A stretch of DNA of 59,318 nt from assembly GCA_025359785.1 (NCBI GenBank), contig JANYET010000071.1, forward strand, positions 1-59,318, given 5' to 3'. Positions 28,284-36,396 of this stretch are shown here, in pieces. Both the position numbers and the translations under genes were made by a program. Source of the DNA: Alphaproteobacteria bacterium. Lineage in GTDB: Bacteria; Pseudomonadota; Alphaproteobacteria; Caulobacterales; Caulobacteraceae. Numbering within the stretch: the stretch's first letter is position 1; every line of letters begins with the position of its first letter. Below the pieces are notes generated by a model. The model was given only the letters and a program-made list of their open reading frames with translations, made no database searches and was not told the DNA's origin.

Positions 28284-29207
28284 ATGGCCTTGCCCGCACA
28301 TATCGCCGAGCGCCTGCGGCTGCCGGCTATCGCCGCGCCGATGTTCCTGGTGTCCGGGATCGACATGGTCCTGGCCGCCTGCAAGGCCGGGATCATCGGA
28401 TCGTTTCCGGCCAACAACGCCAGGACCCTCGACGACCTCGATGCCTGGATGGGCCAGATCGCCGCGACCCTGCCCGGCGACGCCCCGCCCTGGGCCATCA
28501 ACATCATGGTCCACCGCTCCTACGCCCGCTGGGAAGAGGAGCTGGCGCTGGTGCTGAAGCACAGGCCGCCGATCGTCATCACCGCGCTCGGCAGTCCTTC
28601 TGCCGTGGTCGAGGCGATCCACGGCTATGGCGGTCTGGTCTATGCGGACGTGAACAGCCTGACCTACGCCGAGAAGGCGGCCAGGACAGGGGTGGATGGC
28701 CTGATCCTCGTGGCCTCCGGGGCCGGCGGCCATACGGGTCCGATCGCGGGCTTCGCCTTCGCGCCCGCCGTGCGGGAGATGTTTGGCGGAACCATCGTCC
28801 TGGGCGGCGGGATCGGGTCCGGCCGCGCGATCCGCGCCGCGCGGATGCTCGGCGCCGACCTGGCCTATCTCGGCACCCGGCTGATCGCCTGCGCCGAGAG
28901 CCTGGCTGTCTCCGGATACAAACAGATGCTGATCGAGGCCACGGCGGAGGATATCGTCACCTCCGCGGCGCTGACCGGCATCGCGGCCAACTGGCTGCGG
29001 CCGAGCCTGATCGCCGCGGGCCATGATCCCGATGGCGTCCAGGCCAAGGTGGAAATCAATCTCGGCCGGCCGGAAGATTCCGCGAAGCGCTGGCGCGACG
29101 TCTGGGCCGCCGGCCATGGGGTCGGCGCGGTGCGCGCCATCCAACCGCTGGCGGACATCGTCGATGATCTGGCCGTCGAATACGCCGAGGCCGCGCAAGT
29201 CGGCTGA
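28284..29207 (+). CDS. Nitronate monooxygenase/FabK-like flavoenzyme
   Basis: 307 residues, TIM-barrel FMN enzyme. LPAIAAPMFLVSG at the N-terminus, VYADVNSLTYAEKAARTGVD, the class I motif ASGAGGHTG with catalytic His (near 148) and phosphate loop LGGGIGSGRAIRAA (near 175). The family includes nitroalkane oxidases and enoyl-ACP reductases, and homologues in catabolic clusters may act on enones. A second member is encoded at 49628. It is coupled to the DUF1295 gene (2-bp gap). Confidence 0.85.
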   Translation: MALPAHIAERLRLPAIAAPMFLVSGIDMVLAACKAGIIGSFPANNARTLDDLDAWMGQIAATLPGDAPPWAINIMVHRSYARWEEELALVLKHRPPIVITALGSPSAVVEAIHGYGGLVYADVNSLTYAEKAARTGVDGLILVASGAGGHTGPIAGFAFAPAVREMFGGTIVLGGGIGSGRAIRAARMLGADLAYLGTRLIACAESLAVSGYKQMLIEATAEDIVTSAALTGIAANWLRPSLIAAGHDPDGVQAKVEINLGRPEDSAKRWRDVWAAGHGVGAVRAIQPLADIVDDLAVEYAEAAQVG

Positions 29208-29224
29208 CGGCGGCTTCGGCCGGA

Positions 29225-29241
29225 CCTTGACAAGCTCAAGG
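29225..29241. promoter_or_regulatory. Inverted repeat upstream of double-HxlR regulator 2
   Basis: CCTTGA (29225-29230) and TCAAGG (29236-29241) form a perfect inverted repeat about 40 bp before the ATG at 29282. It differs from the nine-site motif and could be an operator or a small terminator for the preceding gene. Confidence 0.3.
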
Positions 29242-29281
29242 GGGGACAGAAGGGTCGCCCGCTCCCGAAGTCAGAGGCGAC

Positions 29282-30253
29282 ATGGCGCAATCCAGCCAAA
29301 CCAGTTCCCCGGAAACGGCGGCCGTCCCTCAGTTGGTGCAGATCAATTCGGCCACTCGGGCGCTCAACATCCTGGGCGACCGCTGGAGTCTGATGATCCT
29401 CTATCTGGCGTTCCAGCGCGTGCGCCGGTTCGACGAGTTCCAGAGCGGGATCGGCCTGGCGCGCAGCCTGCTGATCGATCGGCTGCGCCGCCTTCAGGCC
29501 GTCGGCATCCTGGAGAAGGTCCGCTACCAGGAGCGTCCGATCCGGGAGGAATATCATCTCTCCGAGATGGGACTGGATCTCTACAGCCTGGCCCTGATGA
29601 TCATCCGCTGGGAAAAGCGCTGGTTCTACGATCCGGCCAATCCGGCCCATCGCATCAAACACAAGTGTGGCAAGGACTTCACGCCCGAGTTTCGCTGCGG
29701 CCATTGCGGCGAGCTCGTCAGTCCTCGCGACGTCTACGTCGAGGCGGGGCCCGGCGCCGGGTTCGAGCCGGCGCAACTGCCACGGGCCCAGAGGCGCTCC
29801 ATCGTCCCGGCCGGCGCGCTCAACAACGGCAATCCGATGCTCGACCGGGCCTTCCAGGTGCTCGGCGACCGTTGGACGTCGCATGTGATCGCCGCGGCGT
29901 TTCTCGGCCACCGGCGGTTCAACGATATGCAGAACGCGTTGAACGTGGCCCCCAACATCCTGTCGGACCGCCTGTCGCGCCTGGTGGAGATCGGGGTGCT
30001 GCGGCGCGAGCTCTACCAGCAGCGGCCGGATCGCTGGGAATACCGGCTGACGGACGAGGGCCGCGACCTCTATCCCCTGATCGCCGAACTGAACCAGTGG
30101 GGCGACCGATGGCTGGCCGGGGAGCGGGGGGCTCCGCTGATCACCTATCATCGCGGCTGCGGCCAGCCGCTGGCCCCGAAGATCACCTGCGACCAGTGCG
30201 GCGACGAGGTGTCCGCCTTCGACGTGACGCCCTCCGGCGTGGCCGCCGGCTAG
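29282..30253 (+). CDS. Double HxlR-family winged-helix regulator 2
   Basis: 323 residues with the same two-unit layout as the 21109 protein. Unit 1: ALNILGDRWSLMILYLAFQR, FDEFQSGIGLARSLLIDRLRRL, wing PIREEYHLSEMG, then HKCGKDFTPEFRCGHCGE. Unit 2: AFQVLGDRWTSHVIAAAFLG, FNDMQNALNVAPNILSDRLSRL, wing RWEYRLTDEGRDLY, then CGQPLAPKITCDQCGDE. Each unit keeps C-G ... CxxCG, so a zinc site is likely. The two units differ in sequence, so the protein would present two unlike DNA-binding surfaces. No cluster-motif site was found in front of it. Confidence 0.88.
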   Translation: MAQSSQTSSPETAAVPQLVQINSATRALNILGDRWSLMILYLAFQRVRRFDEFQSGIGLARSLLIDRLRRLQAVGILEKVRYQERPIREEYHLSEMGLDLYSLALMIIRWEKRWFYDPANPAHRIKHKCGKDFTPEFRCGHCGELVSPRDVYVEAGPGAGFEPAQLPRAQRRSIVPAGALNNGNPMLDRAFQVLGDRWTSHVIAAAFLGHRRFNDMQNALNVAPNILSDRLSRLVEIGVLRRELYQQRPDRWEYRLTDEGRDLYPLIAELNQWGDRWLAGERGAPLITYHRGCGQPLAPKITCDQCGDEVSAFDVTPSGVAAG

Positions 30254-30327
30254 CCGGCGTTTTCTATCGGGAACTCACGCTGAGATCGCTCCATGGCGAG
30301 GGCGAACGTCAGAGCCGGTACTTCAGA

Positions 30328-30858
30328 CTACTTGGCGACCGGCCGGGAGAGCATGGCCTTGAGCTCGTCCGTCATCGGCGCGCCGGCCTTCATCGACGCG
30401 CTGATCCTGCCATCGAAATATTCGCGCCACTCATGCACCAGCAGGCCACGGAATTCGAGGGAGCCGGCATAGGGGATCGCCACGTGCTCGCCCGTGTGGA
30501 GCCAGAACTCATCGACGCCTTCCATGAACAGGCGGTCCTGCGATTCGGCGTAGTCGAATATCCGCCAGGCGTTGGTCTTGATCACCGGCGCCATGCCCTG
30601 CAAGGCCGTGCGCATCGCCGCCTTGCCGTGAATCGCCGGTGCGAAACCGGAGCTGTTGCGCCACACAATATCGTCGGTGACATGGACCAGGACGCCCTCG
30701 ACATCCTGCTTGCGCCAGGCCGCGATGATCGCCTGGAGAACGGGGAATAGGCGCGGCATCGACGTCTCCTTGGACAGGGCGGGCGCGGCGGCGAGAGCGC
30801 CGGCGGCGGCGGTGGTGATCAGCGTGCGGCGGTCAAGCGACATGGGTTTGGCTTTCAT
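30328..30858 (-). CDS. Exported NTF2-fold, limonene-epoxide-hydrolase-like protein
   Basis: 176 residues with an N-terminal Arg-Arg leader (SLDRRTLITTAAAGALAAAP), so probably exported, perhaps by Tat. The NTF2-like core has VWRNSSG, FMEGVDEFWLHTGEHVAIPY and EWREYFD, the limonene epoxide hydrolase layout. The catalytic Arg of the R-x-D pair is Gly here (EGVD), while both Asp positions remain, so hydrolase activity is doubtful. The start at 30858 overlaps the upstream gene's stop by four bases (coupled); an alternative is 30843. Last gene of the TonB-receptor unit. Confidence 0.75.
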   Translation of the reverse strand: MKAKPMSLDRRTLITTAAAGALAAAPALSKETSMPRLFPVLQAIIAAWRKQDVEGVLVHVTDDIVWRNSSGFAPAIHGKAAMRTALQGMAPVIKTNAWRIFDYAESQDRLFMEGVDEFWLHTGEHVAIPYAGSLEFRGLLVHEWREYFDGRISASMKAGAPMTDELKAMLSRPVAK

Positions 30859-31286
30859 TCGGCCAGCGGTCGGTCCAGCAGGCTCTCGACCTGGGGCGAC
30901 AGCGGCGCGCCGGCCTTCTGCTCGGTGGCGACGCTGAGATCAACGTAGTCGCGCCAGCTGGTGATCAGGTCGCCGCGGAACTCCAGAACGCCGGCATAGG
31001 GTGTGGCGACGCGGCGGCCGTCGGCGGTCCGGTACTCGTCGACGCCTTCGACAAACAGTCGGTCGCCGGCCTCGGCGTGGGCGAATATGCGCCACTGGAT
31101 GGCGTGCATGTCGGCCTGAAAGCGCCCCAGCAGCTTGCGCGCCGCGGCCTTGCCCCGCACAGGCGGCAGGACGGCGACGGCATAGTGCCAGACGATATCG
31201 TCAGCCATGTGCGACAGGACGCCGTCGATGTCCTTCGCCTGCCAGGCCTCGATGACCTGACGCAGGATTCCGTAGCAGCGGCCCAT
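30855..31286 (-). CDS. NTF2-fold, limonene-epoxide-hydrolase-like protein
   Basis: 143 residues, no signal peptide. Conserved positions: ADDIVWHYA, FVEGVDEYRTADGRRVATPY, LITSWRDYVD. As in its neighbour, the catalytic Arg is replaced by Gly (EGVD instead of ERxD) while both Asp are kept, so the pair looks like diverged, perhaps binding-only or lower-activity copies. Start at 31286 follows AAGGAA. It lies 146 bp downstream of the TonB receptor with a repeated hairpin region between, and overlaps the next gene by 4 bp. Confidence 0.75.
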   Translation of the reverse strand: MGRCYGILRQVIEAWQAKDIDGVLSHMADDIVWHYAVAVLPPVRGKAAARKLLGRFQADMHAIQWRIFAHAEAGDRLFVEGVDEYRTADGRRVATPYAGVLEFRGDLITSWRDYVDLSVATEQKAGAPLSPQVESLLDRPLAE

Positions 31287-31332
31287 GGCGACGGTTCCTT
31301 CTGAAAGCGCAATGGCCGGACGGTCCGTCGTC

Positions 31333-31403
31333 CGGCCACCTTCAAGCATAGACCCGGCCGGCCTACTCGTCGCCCGGCCACCTTCAAGTATAGACCCGGC
31401 CGG
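31333..31403. repeat. 29-bp direct repeat, two copies
   Basis: Copies at 31333-31361 and 31375-31403 differ at a single base (AAGC/AAGT) and each contains CCTTCAAGYATAGACCCGG. They lie between the TonB receptor and its downstream SnoaL-type gene. Confidence 0.75.
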
Positions 31404-31424
31404 GCGCATCCGCCCGGCCGGGTC
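31393..31424 (-). terminator. Strong hairpin after TonB receptor gene
   Basis: Perfect 14-bp arms, GACCCGGCCGGGCG (31393-31406) and its complement (31411-31424), with a 4-base loop, 8 bp past the receptor stop. There is no U run on the minus strand, so it may attenuate or protect the 3' end rather than terminate fully. Confidence 0.55.
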
Positions 31425-31431
31425 TTTGGAC

Positions 31432-33738
31432 CTAGAACGGCGCCGAGACTTCCATGCCGAAGGTGCGCGGCGCGGCGAAGGAGGACATCTCGTCATTGAA
31501 GAAGACGATGATGTTGGTGCGATAGACCTGGTCGGTGAGGTTCTTGCCGAAAATCGAGACGCTCCAGCCCTTGCCCGGGCCGGTCAGGGTAATCCGCCCA
31601 TCGAGAGTCCCGTAGGCCTTCTCCCAGGAGGTGTTCTCCGGCGCCCAGGGCATTTTGCCCTGCCAGCGGTAGCTCAGCCGGCCAACCAGCGCGTCCTTCC
31701 AGGAGCCCGCGTCGGTGGTGACTTCCGCACCGACAGCGGCCTGCCATTCGGGGGTCCGTTGCATCAGGTGGCCCGAGTTATCGACGCCGTTGAACACGAA
31801 GGTGTCGTACCGGCCATGGACATAGCTGCCGCTCGCCCAGGCGTGGAACCAGGCGTTGGGCGCATATTGCAGATCGGTCTCGACGCCTTTGATGGTCGCG
31901 CCGGGAGCGTTGCTGATCACGTTGCAAAGGCATGACGCAAGCGTCTGCTGAACCTGCAGCTGCTTGTATTTCATGTAGAACGCAGCGGTGTTCCAGCGAA
32001 CCGTGTGGTCAAGGAACTCGGCCTTGTAGCCGGCTTCGTAGTTGGTGACCGTCTCTGGATTGTACGCCGTCGCCGCCGCGACAGCCTTGGAGGCGTCGTT
32101 CTGGAAGCCGCCGCCTTTGAAGCCCTCGGACACCGTGCCGTAGATCATCATGTCGTCGGTCGGCGTCCATCGCAGGATCGCCTGCGGGGTCAGCTTGCTC
32201 CAGCTCGCGCCGTAGGGGGTGATGAAGTTGGCGGTCAGCGGGGTGAGCGGAGCCGTGTCGGCGGGGTGGAACTTGTCCCCCGTGGCGACGATGATGCCCT
32301 GCTGGGTGCCGCCCTTCTTGTCGGTGGTATAGCGGGCGCCGACTTCCAGCTTGAGGTTGTCGGTGATCTTGTAGCCAATCTGGGCGAAGGCCGCGAGGTC
32401 CTGGTTGTGCCCGTAGTCGTCCCAATGGGACTCCCCGGACAGCGTCGGCAGGACGAGCGATTCACCCCAGAACCGGTTGAACTGGTGCACCTTGCTCTTG
32501 AGGTAGTAGGCGCCGACGATCCAGTCGAAACGGCTCGAGGTGTCCGTCGAGGTCAGGCGAACTTCCTCGGAAAACTGGTGGACCTGCTCGACGAAGTTCA
32601 CCGGCTCGGCGAACAGCAACGAAGAGCCCACCGAGGCCAGCTGCGCGCCGGTCAGGTTGAAACCGTTCGTCGGGCCAAGGCCGGTCTGGTCGTAAAGCGT
32701 GAAGGCGCGGTTGTCGCGATAGCCGGTAATGCTCGTGAACCGGATGTTGGGCGTGACGTCCTTCTCGATCTTGGCGATCACATCGTAGGTCTCGTGCCGC
32801 GCGCCCTGCGGCGTCGGGGCGATGTCACCCTGGAACTGCGGCCAGACCGGAAAGCTCTCCCGGATGCTCAGGCCGCCGGGACGCAGCGCCGCGATCAGGC
32901 TGCGCGTGCCTGACCAGATGTTGGGGCCGGCCGGCAGGGTCGGGCTCTTAATGCCGACCCGGTTGACGCCGTCGTTGCTGTCCTTGGCGTAGTCGACGTT
33001 CAGGGTGGCGCGCAGGTCGGAGTTCGCCGGCTTGTACAGCAGTTGCGCCCGGACCTGGACGGAGTTCAGGTTTTCCAGGTCGGTGTTGTGCAGCAGATCC
33101 TTGGCGTAGCCCGAGTGATTGATGGTCTGGAACGACAGGCGGCCGGCGAGGGTGTCGGTCAGCGCGCCGGTGAGATACCCCTGCGACTGGCGCAGATCGT
33201 AGTTGCCGAGCGAGAGGGTGACACGGCCGGACGGATCGAAGGACGGTGCGTTGCTGATGATGTTGACGGCGCCGCCGGCGACGTTCTTGCCGAGCAGCAC
33301 GCCCTGCGGTCCGCGAACCACCTCGATCCGGGACACGTCGTAGAAGGCGGAATTCAGATTTCCCGAGCGGCTCACATAGACATCGTCGACGAAGGTCGAG
33401 ACCGACTGGTCGGCGGTGGGCGAGGTGAGACGGGTGTTGACCACGCCGCGGATGTTGATCTCGTTGGCCTGAGGCGAGTTCGCGGTGAAGGAGATGCCGG
33501 TGAGGTTATGACCGAGGTCTTCCAGGGTCAGAACCCGGTCCTTGACGAGGCTTGCGCCCGACACGGCGGTGATCGACATCGGCGTCTTCTGGACGTTCTC
33601 GGCGCGCTTCTCAGCGGTGACGATCAGTTCCTCGAGCTGGGTGGCGCTGCCGCCCGCGGCGCCCGCGGCCAGCGCTGGCATAGCCATCGCCGCGCCCACG
33701 AGCAGGGCGATGACGGACGTGGTGTTCTTCAAGTTCAT
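31432..33738 (-). CDS. TonB-dependent outer-membrane receptor
   Basis: 768 residues. Signal peptide MNLKNTTSVIALLVGAAMAMPALAA, a TonB-box-like region near the mature N-terminus (LEELIVTAEKR), plug domain (SGASLVKDRVLTLEDLG ... IEVVRGPQGVLLGKNVAGGAVNIIS) and a ~500-residue beta-barrel ending in Phe (VSAPF). The start at 33738 follows GGGGAGAAG. It imports a large or scarce ligand into the periplasm. Context (carotenoid oxygenase, LEH-like proteins, CoA ligases) points to a hydrophobic plant- or terpenoid-derived compound rather than a siderophore; this is an inference. Two motif sites lie 285-415 bp upstream, implying a long leader. Confidence 0.93.
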   Translation of the reverse strand: MNLKNTTSVIALLVGAAMAMPALAAGAAGGSATQLEELIVTAEKRAENVQKTPMSITAVSGASLVKDRVLTLEDLGHNLTGISFTANSPQANEINIRGVVNTRLTSPTADQSVSTFVDDVYVSRSGNLNSAFYDVSRIEVVRGPQGVLLGKNVAGGAVNIISNAPSFDPSGRVTLSLGNYDLRQSQGYLTGALTDTLAGRLSFQTINHSGYAKDLLHNTDLENLNSVQVRAQLLYKPANSDLRATLNVDYAKDSNDGVNRVGIKSPTLPAGPNIWSGTRSLIAALRPGGLSIRESFPVWPQFQGDIAPTPQGARHETYDVIAKIEKDVTPNIRFTSITGYRDNRAFTLYDQTGLGPTNGFNLTGAQLASVGSSLLFAEPVNFVEQVHQFSEEVRLTSTDTSSRFDWIVGAYYLKSKVHQFNRFWGESLVLPTLSGESHWDDYGHNQDLAAFAQIGYKITDNLKLEVGARYTTDKKGGTQQGIIVATGDKFHPADTAPLTPLTANFITPYGASWSKLTPQAILRWTPTDDMMIYGTVSEGFKGGGFQNDASKAVAAATAYNPETVTNYEAGYKAEFLDHTVRWNTAAFYMKYKQLQVQQTLASCLCNVISNAPGATIKGVETDLQYAPNAWFHAWASGSYVHGRYDTFVFNGVDNSGHLMQRTPEWQAAVGAEVTTDAGSWKDALVGRLSYRWQGKMPWAPENTSWEKAYGTLDGRITLTGPGKGWSVSIFGKNLTDQVYRTNIIVFFNDEMSSFAAPRTFGMEVSAPF

Positions 33739-34022
33739 TTGCTTCTCCCCATGGTTCAGATCGACCAGGCAGGTCGTCCAAACCTTTGTTGCTTTCCCGC
33801 GTGCGCGGGTAGTGTTCTTGGTCAGTGGCGGCTCTAAGCTGTCGGACACCAATATTCACAATCGGAAAACCCTGAGATACCCCCTAAAACAAGGCGATCA
33901 GCCGAAGAACTGGCGCGAAGGGTTGCCGCGAAAGCAATATTGATTTGAAATTGTCCGCTTCGCGTCGTCCCCCGTCCCGTTTTTTGGTCTATCGTCGTAT
34001 TGAAGAATAGAAGCCAATTTAT

Positions 34023-34039
34023 GGTCTCGTCAAGCAAGT
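34023..34039 (-). promoter_or_regulatory. Cluster motif site 6, upstream of TonB receptor
   Basis: On the minus strand it reads ACTTGCTTGACGAGACC, matching the consensus at 15 of 17 positions, 285 bp before the receptor start at 33738. Confidence 0.6.
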
Positions 34040-34136
34040 CACTCCTTGCGGAGAACCCGGCCGCGGCGGTACGACGGATCGAGCCACCGCTTGGACCGTT
34101 GGATTCGCGTCCTTGAGAAAGAACTTGCCAACGGTT

Positions 34137-34153
34137 GGTACTGTTATGCAAGT
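34137..34153 (-). promoter_or_regulatory. Cluster motif site 7, divergent region
   Basis: On the minus strand it reads ACTTGCATAACAGTACC. It lies 60 bp before the ATG at 34213 (opposite orientation) and about 400 bp from the TonB receptor start. Confidence 0.6.
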
Positions 34154-34212
34154 TAATTCTAGGGACGCGCGTTCTCCCGAAGCGACGCATCAATCACAGG
34201 AGGTCTGGGCCG

Positions 34213-34629
34213 ATGTCAGCGACGCTTTCAAACGAACAGAAGATCGCCGTCGGCCGGGAGATGGCTGAGGCTTGGCGGATGCTGGACTGGCGCAAGGTGG
34301 CGGACATGTTCACGCCGGACGGGGTTCTGCATTCGATGATGGTCGACCCGGTCGTGGGGCGCGAGGCGGTCTACAAGCGGGTCTCCGGCCTGGGCGACGG
34401 GCTGGAGTCCATAACGCTCAACATTCACCACATGGGGGTGGTCGACGGCATCCTCTACATGGAGCGCACCGACGAGTTCGTGATCCGCGGGAAGGCCGGC
34501 TCGGCTCCGGTGGTCGGTGTGCTGGAGTTCGAGGGCGCGCAGATAAAGATCTGGCGGGAATACTACGACCGGGCGCATCTGCTGAAGGCCATGGGCCTGG
34601 TCGAGGACTTCGACAGCAAGACCCGCTGA
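34213..34629 (+). CDS. Limonene-epoxide-hydrolase-like protein with intact catalytic residues
   Basis: 138 residues, cytoplasmic NTF2-fold. The LEH catalytic pattern is complete: YMERTDEFVIRG gives Arg and Asp (R-x-D), and WREYYDRAHLL gives the second Asp. DWRKVADMFTPDGVLHSMMVDPVVG is shared almost word for word with the exported paralogue at 37989, showing a duplication. LEH enzymes open epoxides with water in one step. The SD CAGGAGG precedes the ATG at 34213. The next gene begins 4 bp after the stop, so they form an operon. Confidence 0.8.
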   Translation: MSATLSNEQKIAVGREMAEAWRMLDWRKVADMFTPDGVLHSMMVDPVVGREAVYKRVSGLGDGLESITLNIHHMGVVDGILYMERTDEFVIRGKAGSAPVVGVLEFEGAQIKIWREYYDRAHLLKAMGLVEDFDSKTR

Positions 34630-34633
34630 GGCG

Positions 34634-35179
34634 ATGAGCGAACCCCAAATCGCCGCGGGCGAGCTTCGCGCCCTGCTCGACAAGCAGGCGATCACCGAGG
34701 TCATCCTCAGTTACAGCCGCGCGGTCGATCGCGGCGACGAGGCGCTCCTCAGGGCCTGCTACCACGCCGACGCGGTCGAGGATCACGGCGGAACGTTTCT
34801 TGGCCCGGCCGTGGACTACATCGCGGCCATCCTTCCGGCCCTGCATGGCGGACGGCTGATGACCCACACGGTGACCAATATCCTGATCGAACTGCAGGGC
34901 GCCTCAGCCGCGGTTTCGGAGTGCTACTACCTGTCCTTCGCCCGCTATCCGGCCGCCGAGCCGCCGTTCGAGACCCTGACCCTGGCGCGGGCGATCGACC
35001 GGTTCGAACGGCGGGATGGCGCGTGGCGCATCGCCAGGCGTCAGTTGCGATGGGAGTGGAACCGGGAGCAGCCGATCGCCGAGACCTGGGCGCGCGGCGC
35101 GATCGGCGATCCGCTGACGCTGCTGCGCGGCGGCAAGGCGCCGGACGATGTGCTCTATGCCCCCCGCGTCGAGGGCTAA
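34634..35179 (+). CDS. SnoaL_4-type NTF2-fold protein
   Basis: 181 residues. The family opening LRALLDKQAITEVILSYSRAVDRGDEALLRACYHADAVEDHG is the SnoaL_4 signature shared with steroid isomerase-like and scytalone-dehydratase-like proteins and small subunits. The middle TVTNILIELQGASAAVSECYYLS and the end GAWRIARRQLRWEW fit the fold. It could be an isomerase or dehydratase; the catalytic residues cannot be assigned without a structure. Second gene after the LEH-like protein; its stop overlaps the convergent NTF2 gene by 4 bp. Confidence 0.75.
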   Translation: MSEPQIAAGELRALLDKQAITEVILSYSRAVDRGDEALLRACYHADAVEDHGGTFLGPAVDYIAAILPALHGGRLMTHTVTNILIELQGASAAVSECYYLSFARYPAAEPPFETLTLARAIDRFERRDGAWRIARRQLRWEWNREQPIAETWARGAIGDPLTLLRGGKAPDDVLYAPRVEG

Positions 35180-35562
35180 CGCCCGAAGCTGCGCAGCAGG
35201 GCCGACTTGGCGGAGTCCAGGTACTCATCCAGGCGGGTGATGACGCCGTTCTCCATGCGGACCACAACGCAGGCGTCCATCGCCCATTTGGTCCCGTCCG
35301 GCAGGGTCGCCTCCAGCACATGTTGTTGCACGAAGCCGTCCGGCAGGGCCTCAAGCCGCGTGACCCGGTAGTTGCGGTCGGGCAGGGCGCGGATGAACCA
35401 GTCCAGCACCTTCATGTTCTGATCGACGGTCTGCTCGATGCCGTCGCTGTTGTGCCAGAGCTTGGCGTCGGGGTGGTAGCAGCCGCGCACCGTGTCGGTG
35501 TCGCCGCTCTGGATCGCGCCGACGAATTTCCGGGCGAAAGCGATGTAGTCCTGGCTGGTCAT
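35176..35562 (-). CDS. NTF2-fold (SnoaL-like) protein
   Basis: 128 residues: FARKFVGAIQSGDTDTVRGCYHPDAKLWHNSDGIEQTVDQNMKVL is the typical SnoaL-like ester cyclase/ketosteroid isomerase-like start. It continues with FVQQHVLEATLPDGTKWAMD and ends VITRLDEYLDSAKSALLRSFGR. His and Asp positions would line the pocket. It is the third gene of the carotenoid oxygenase-SDR unit (11-bp gap). The start is 35562. Confidence 0.75.
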   Translation of the reverse strand: MTSQDYIAFARKFVGAIQSGDTDTVRGCYHPDAKLWHNSDGIEQTVDQNMKVLDWFIRALPDRNYRVTRLEALPDGFVQQHVLEATLPDGTKWAMDACVVVRMENGVITRLDEYLDSAKSALLRSFGR

Positions 35563-35573
35563 GGCGTGCGTCC

Positions 35574-36332
35574 TCAGCGTCCGGTGGTCACGCGCTCGCC
35601 AAGCAGCGAGCGGCGCATGGCGATCTCGAGGGCCTTGGGATCGCGAGCCAGGTTCGCCCGCACGTCCACGGCCATGTAGTCGGTATCGACCTCGTCGGCG
35701 CCCTTGCGGATCGCCTTCAGGCCCGCCTCGGCGATGGTCGCCGGGGTTTCCTTGAAGCCCTCGACGTGGCTGGCCATGCGGGTGTCGACCGAGCCGACGA
35801 TCAGCGCCGTGACCGAGGTGTTCTGCAGGGCGAGCTCGGCGCGGACGCAGGTGGTCATGGCGCGCCCGGCGAACTTCGAGGGGCTGTAGCCGCCCATGCC
35901 GGGCACCGCGACAATGCCGCCGGCCGAAAGCACATTGGCGATGGCGCTCTCCTTGTGCCGGCCGAGGATCGGCGCGAAGGCCCGGCACATCGCCAGGGGA
36001 CCGAAATAGTTGGTCTCCATCTCGGACCGGGCCGCCGAAAGGTCCGGCGCCGTCATCAAGGTCTGCATGGCGAACTGACCGGCGTTGTTGACCAGGATGG
36101 AGACGTCCTGGCACTGGGCCGCGGCCGCCTCGATCTGCTCGGGCTTCGAGACGTCGAGCGTCACGGCGACCACCTTGCCCTGGCCCTCGTCGACCAGGCG
36201 CCGGGCGTTGGCGGGATCTCGGGCGCCCACGTAGACCTTGGCCGCGCCGGCCGCCAGGAAGGCTCGGACGAAGGCCTCGCCGATCCCCCGATTGCCGCCG
36301 GTGACCAGGGCGACGCTGTCCTTGATTTCCAT
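35574..36332 (-). CDS. Short-chain dehydrogenase/reductase
   Basis: 252 residues: LVTGGNRGIGEAF near residue 9, NNAG near 82, the catalytic Ser in ANVLSAGGIV, and YSPSKFAG near 147. The C-terminal region (VGSVDTRMASHVEGFKETP) is typical of small SDRs. It lies between the carotenoid oxygenase (64 bp upstream, with a 14-bp triple repeat in the gap) and an NTF2-fold gene. It may oxidise or reduce the aldehyde or alcohol produced by the oxygenase; this is inferred from order only. Confidence 0.85.
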   Translation of the reverse strand: MEIKDSVALVTGGNRGIGEAFVRAFLAAGAAKVYVGARDPANARRLVDEGQGKVVAVTLDVSKPEQIEAAAAQCQDVSILVNNAGQFAMQTLMTAPDLSAARSEMETNYFGPLAMCRAFAPILGRHKESAIANVLSAGGIVAVPGMGGYSPSKFAGRAMTTCVRAELALQNTSVTALIVGSVDTRMASHVEGFKETPATIAEAGLKAIRKGADEVDTDYMAVDVRANLARDPKALEIAMRRSLLGERVTTGR

Positions 36333-36346
36333 GAATCGTTTCTTTG

Positions 36347-36388
36347 CCTGAAGAACTGGGCCTGAAGAACTGGGACTGACGAACGGGG
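36347..36388. repeat. 14-bp tandem repeat, three copies
   Basis: CCTGAAGAACTGGG at 36347-36360 and again at 36361-36374, then the variant ACTGACGAACGGGG at 36375-36388. It fills the gap between the carotenoid oxygenase stop and the SDR start. Confidence 0.8.
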
Positions 36389-36396
36389 CTGAAATT

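Larger units (their letters stand above)
33739..34212. other. Divergent regulatory region of TonB receptor and LEH-like gene
   Basis: 474 bp, less GC-rich than the coding sequence. It contains motif sites at 34023-34039 and 34137-34153, and an inverted ACTTGC (34123-34128)/GCAAGT (34148-34153) pair. No coding frame is convincing. Confidence 0.6.

Noticed and set aside
29225..29241. Tenth copy of the nine-site motif in front of the second HxlR gene
   Set aside because: The CCTTGA/TCAAGG sequence is a palindrome and does not align with ACTTGCATAACAAGACC at the conserved ends.
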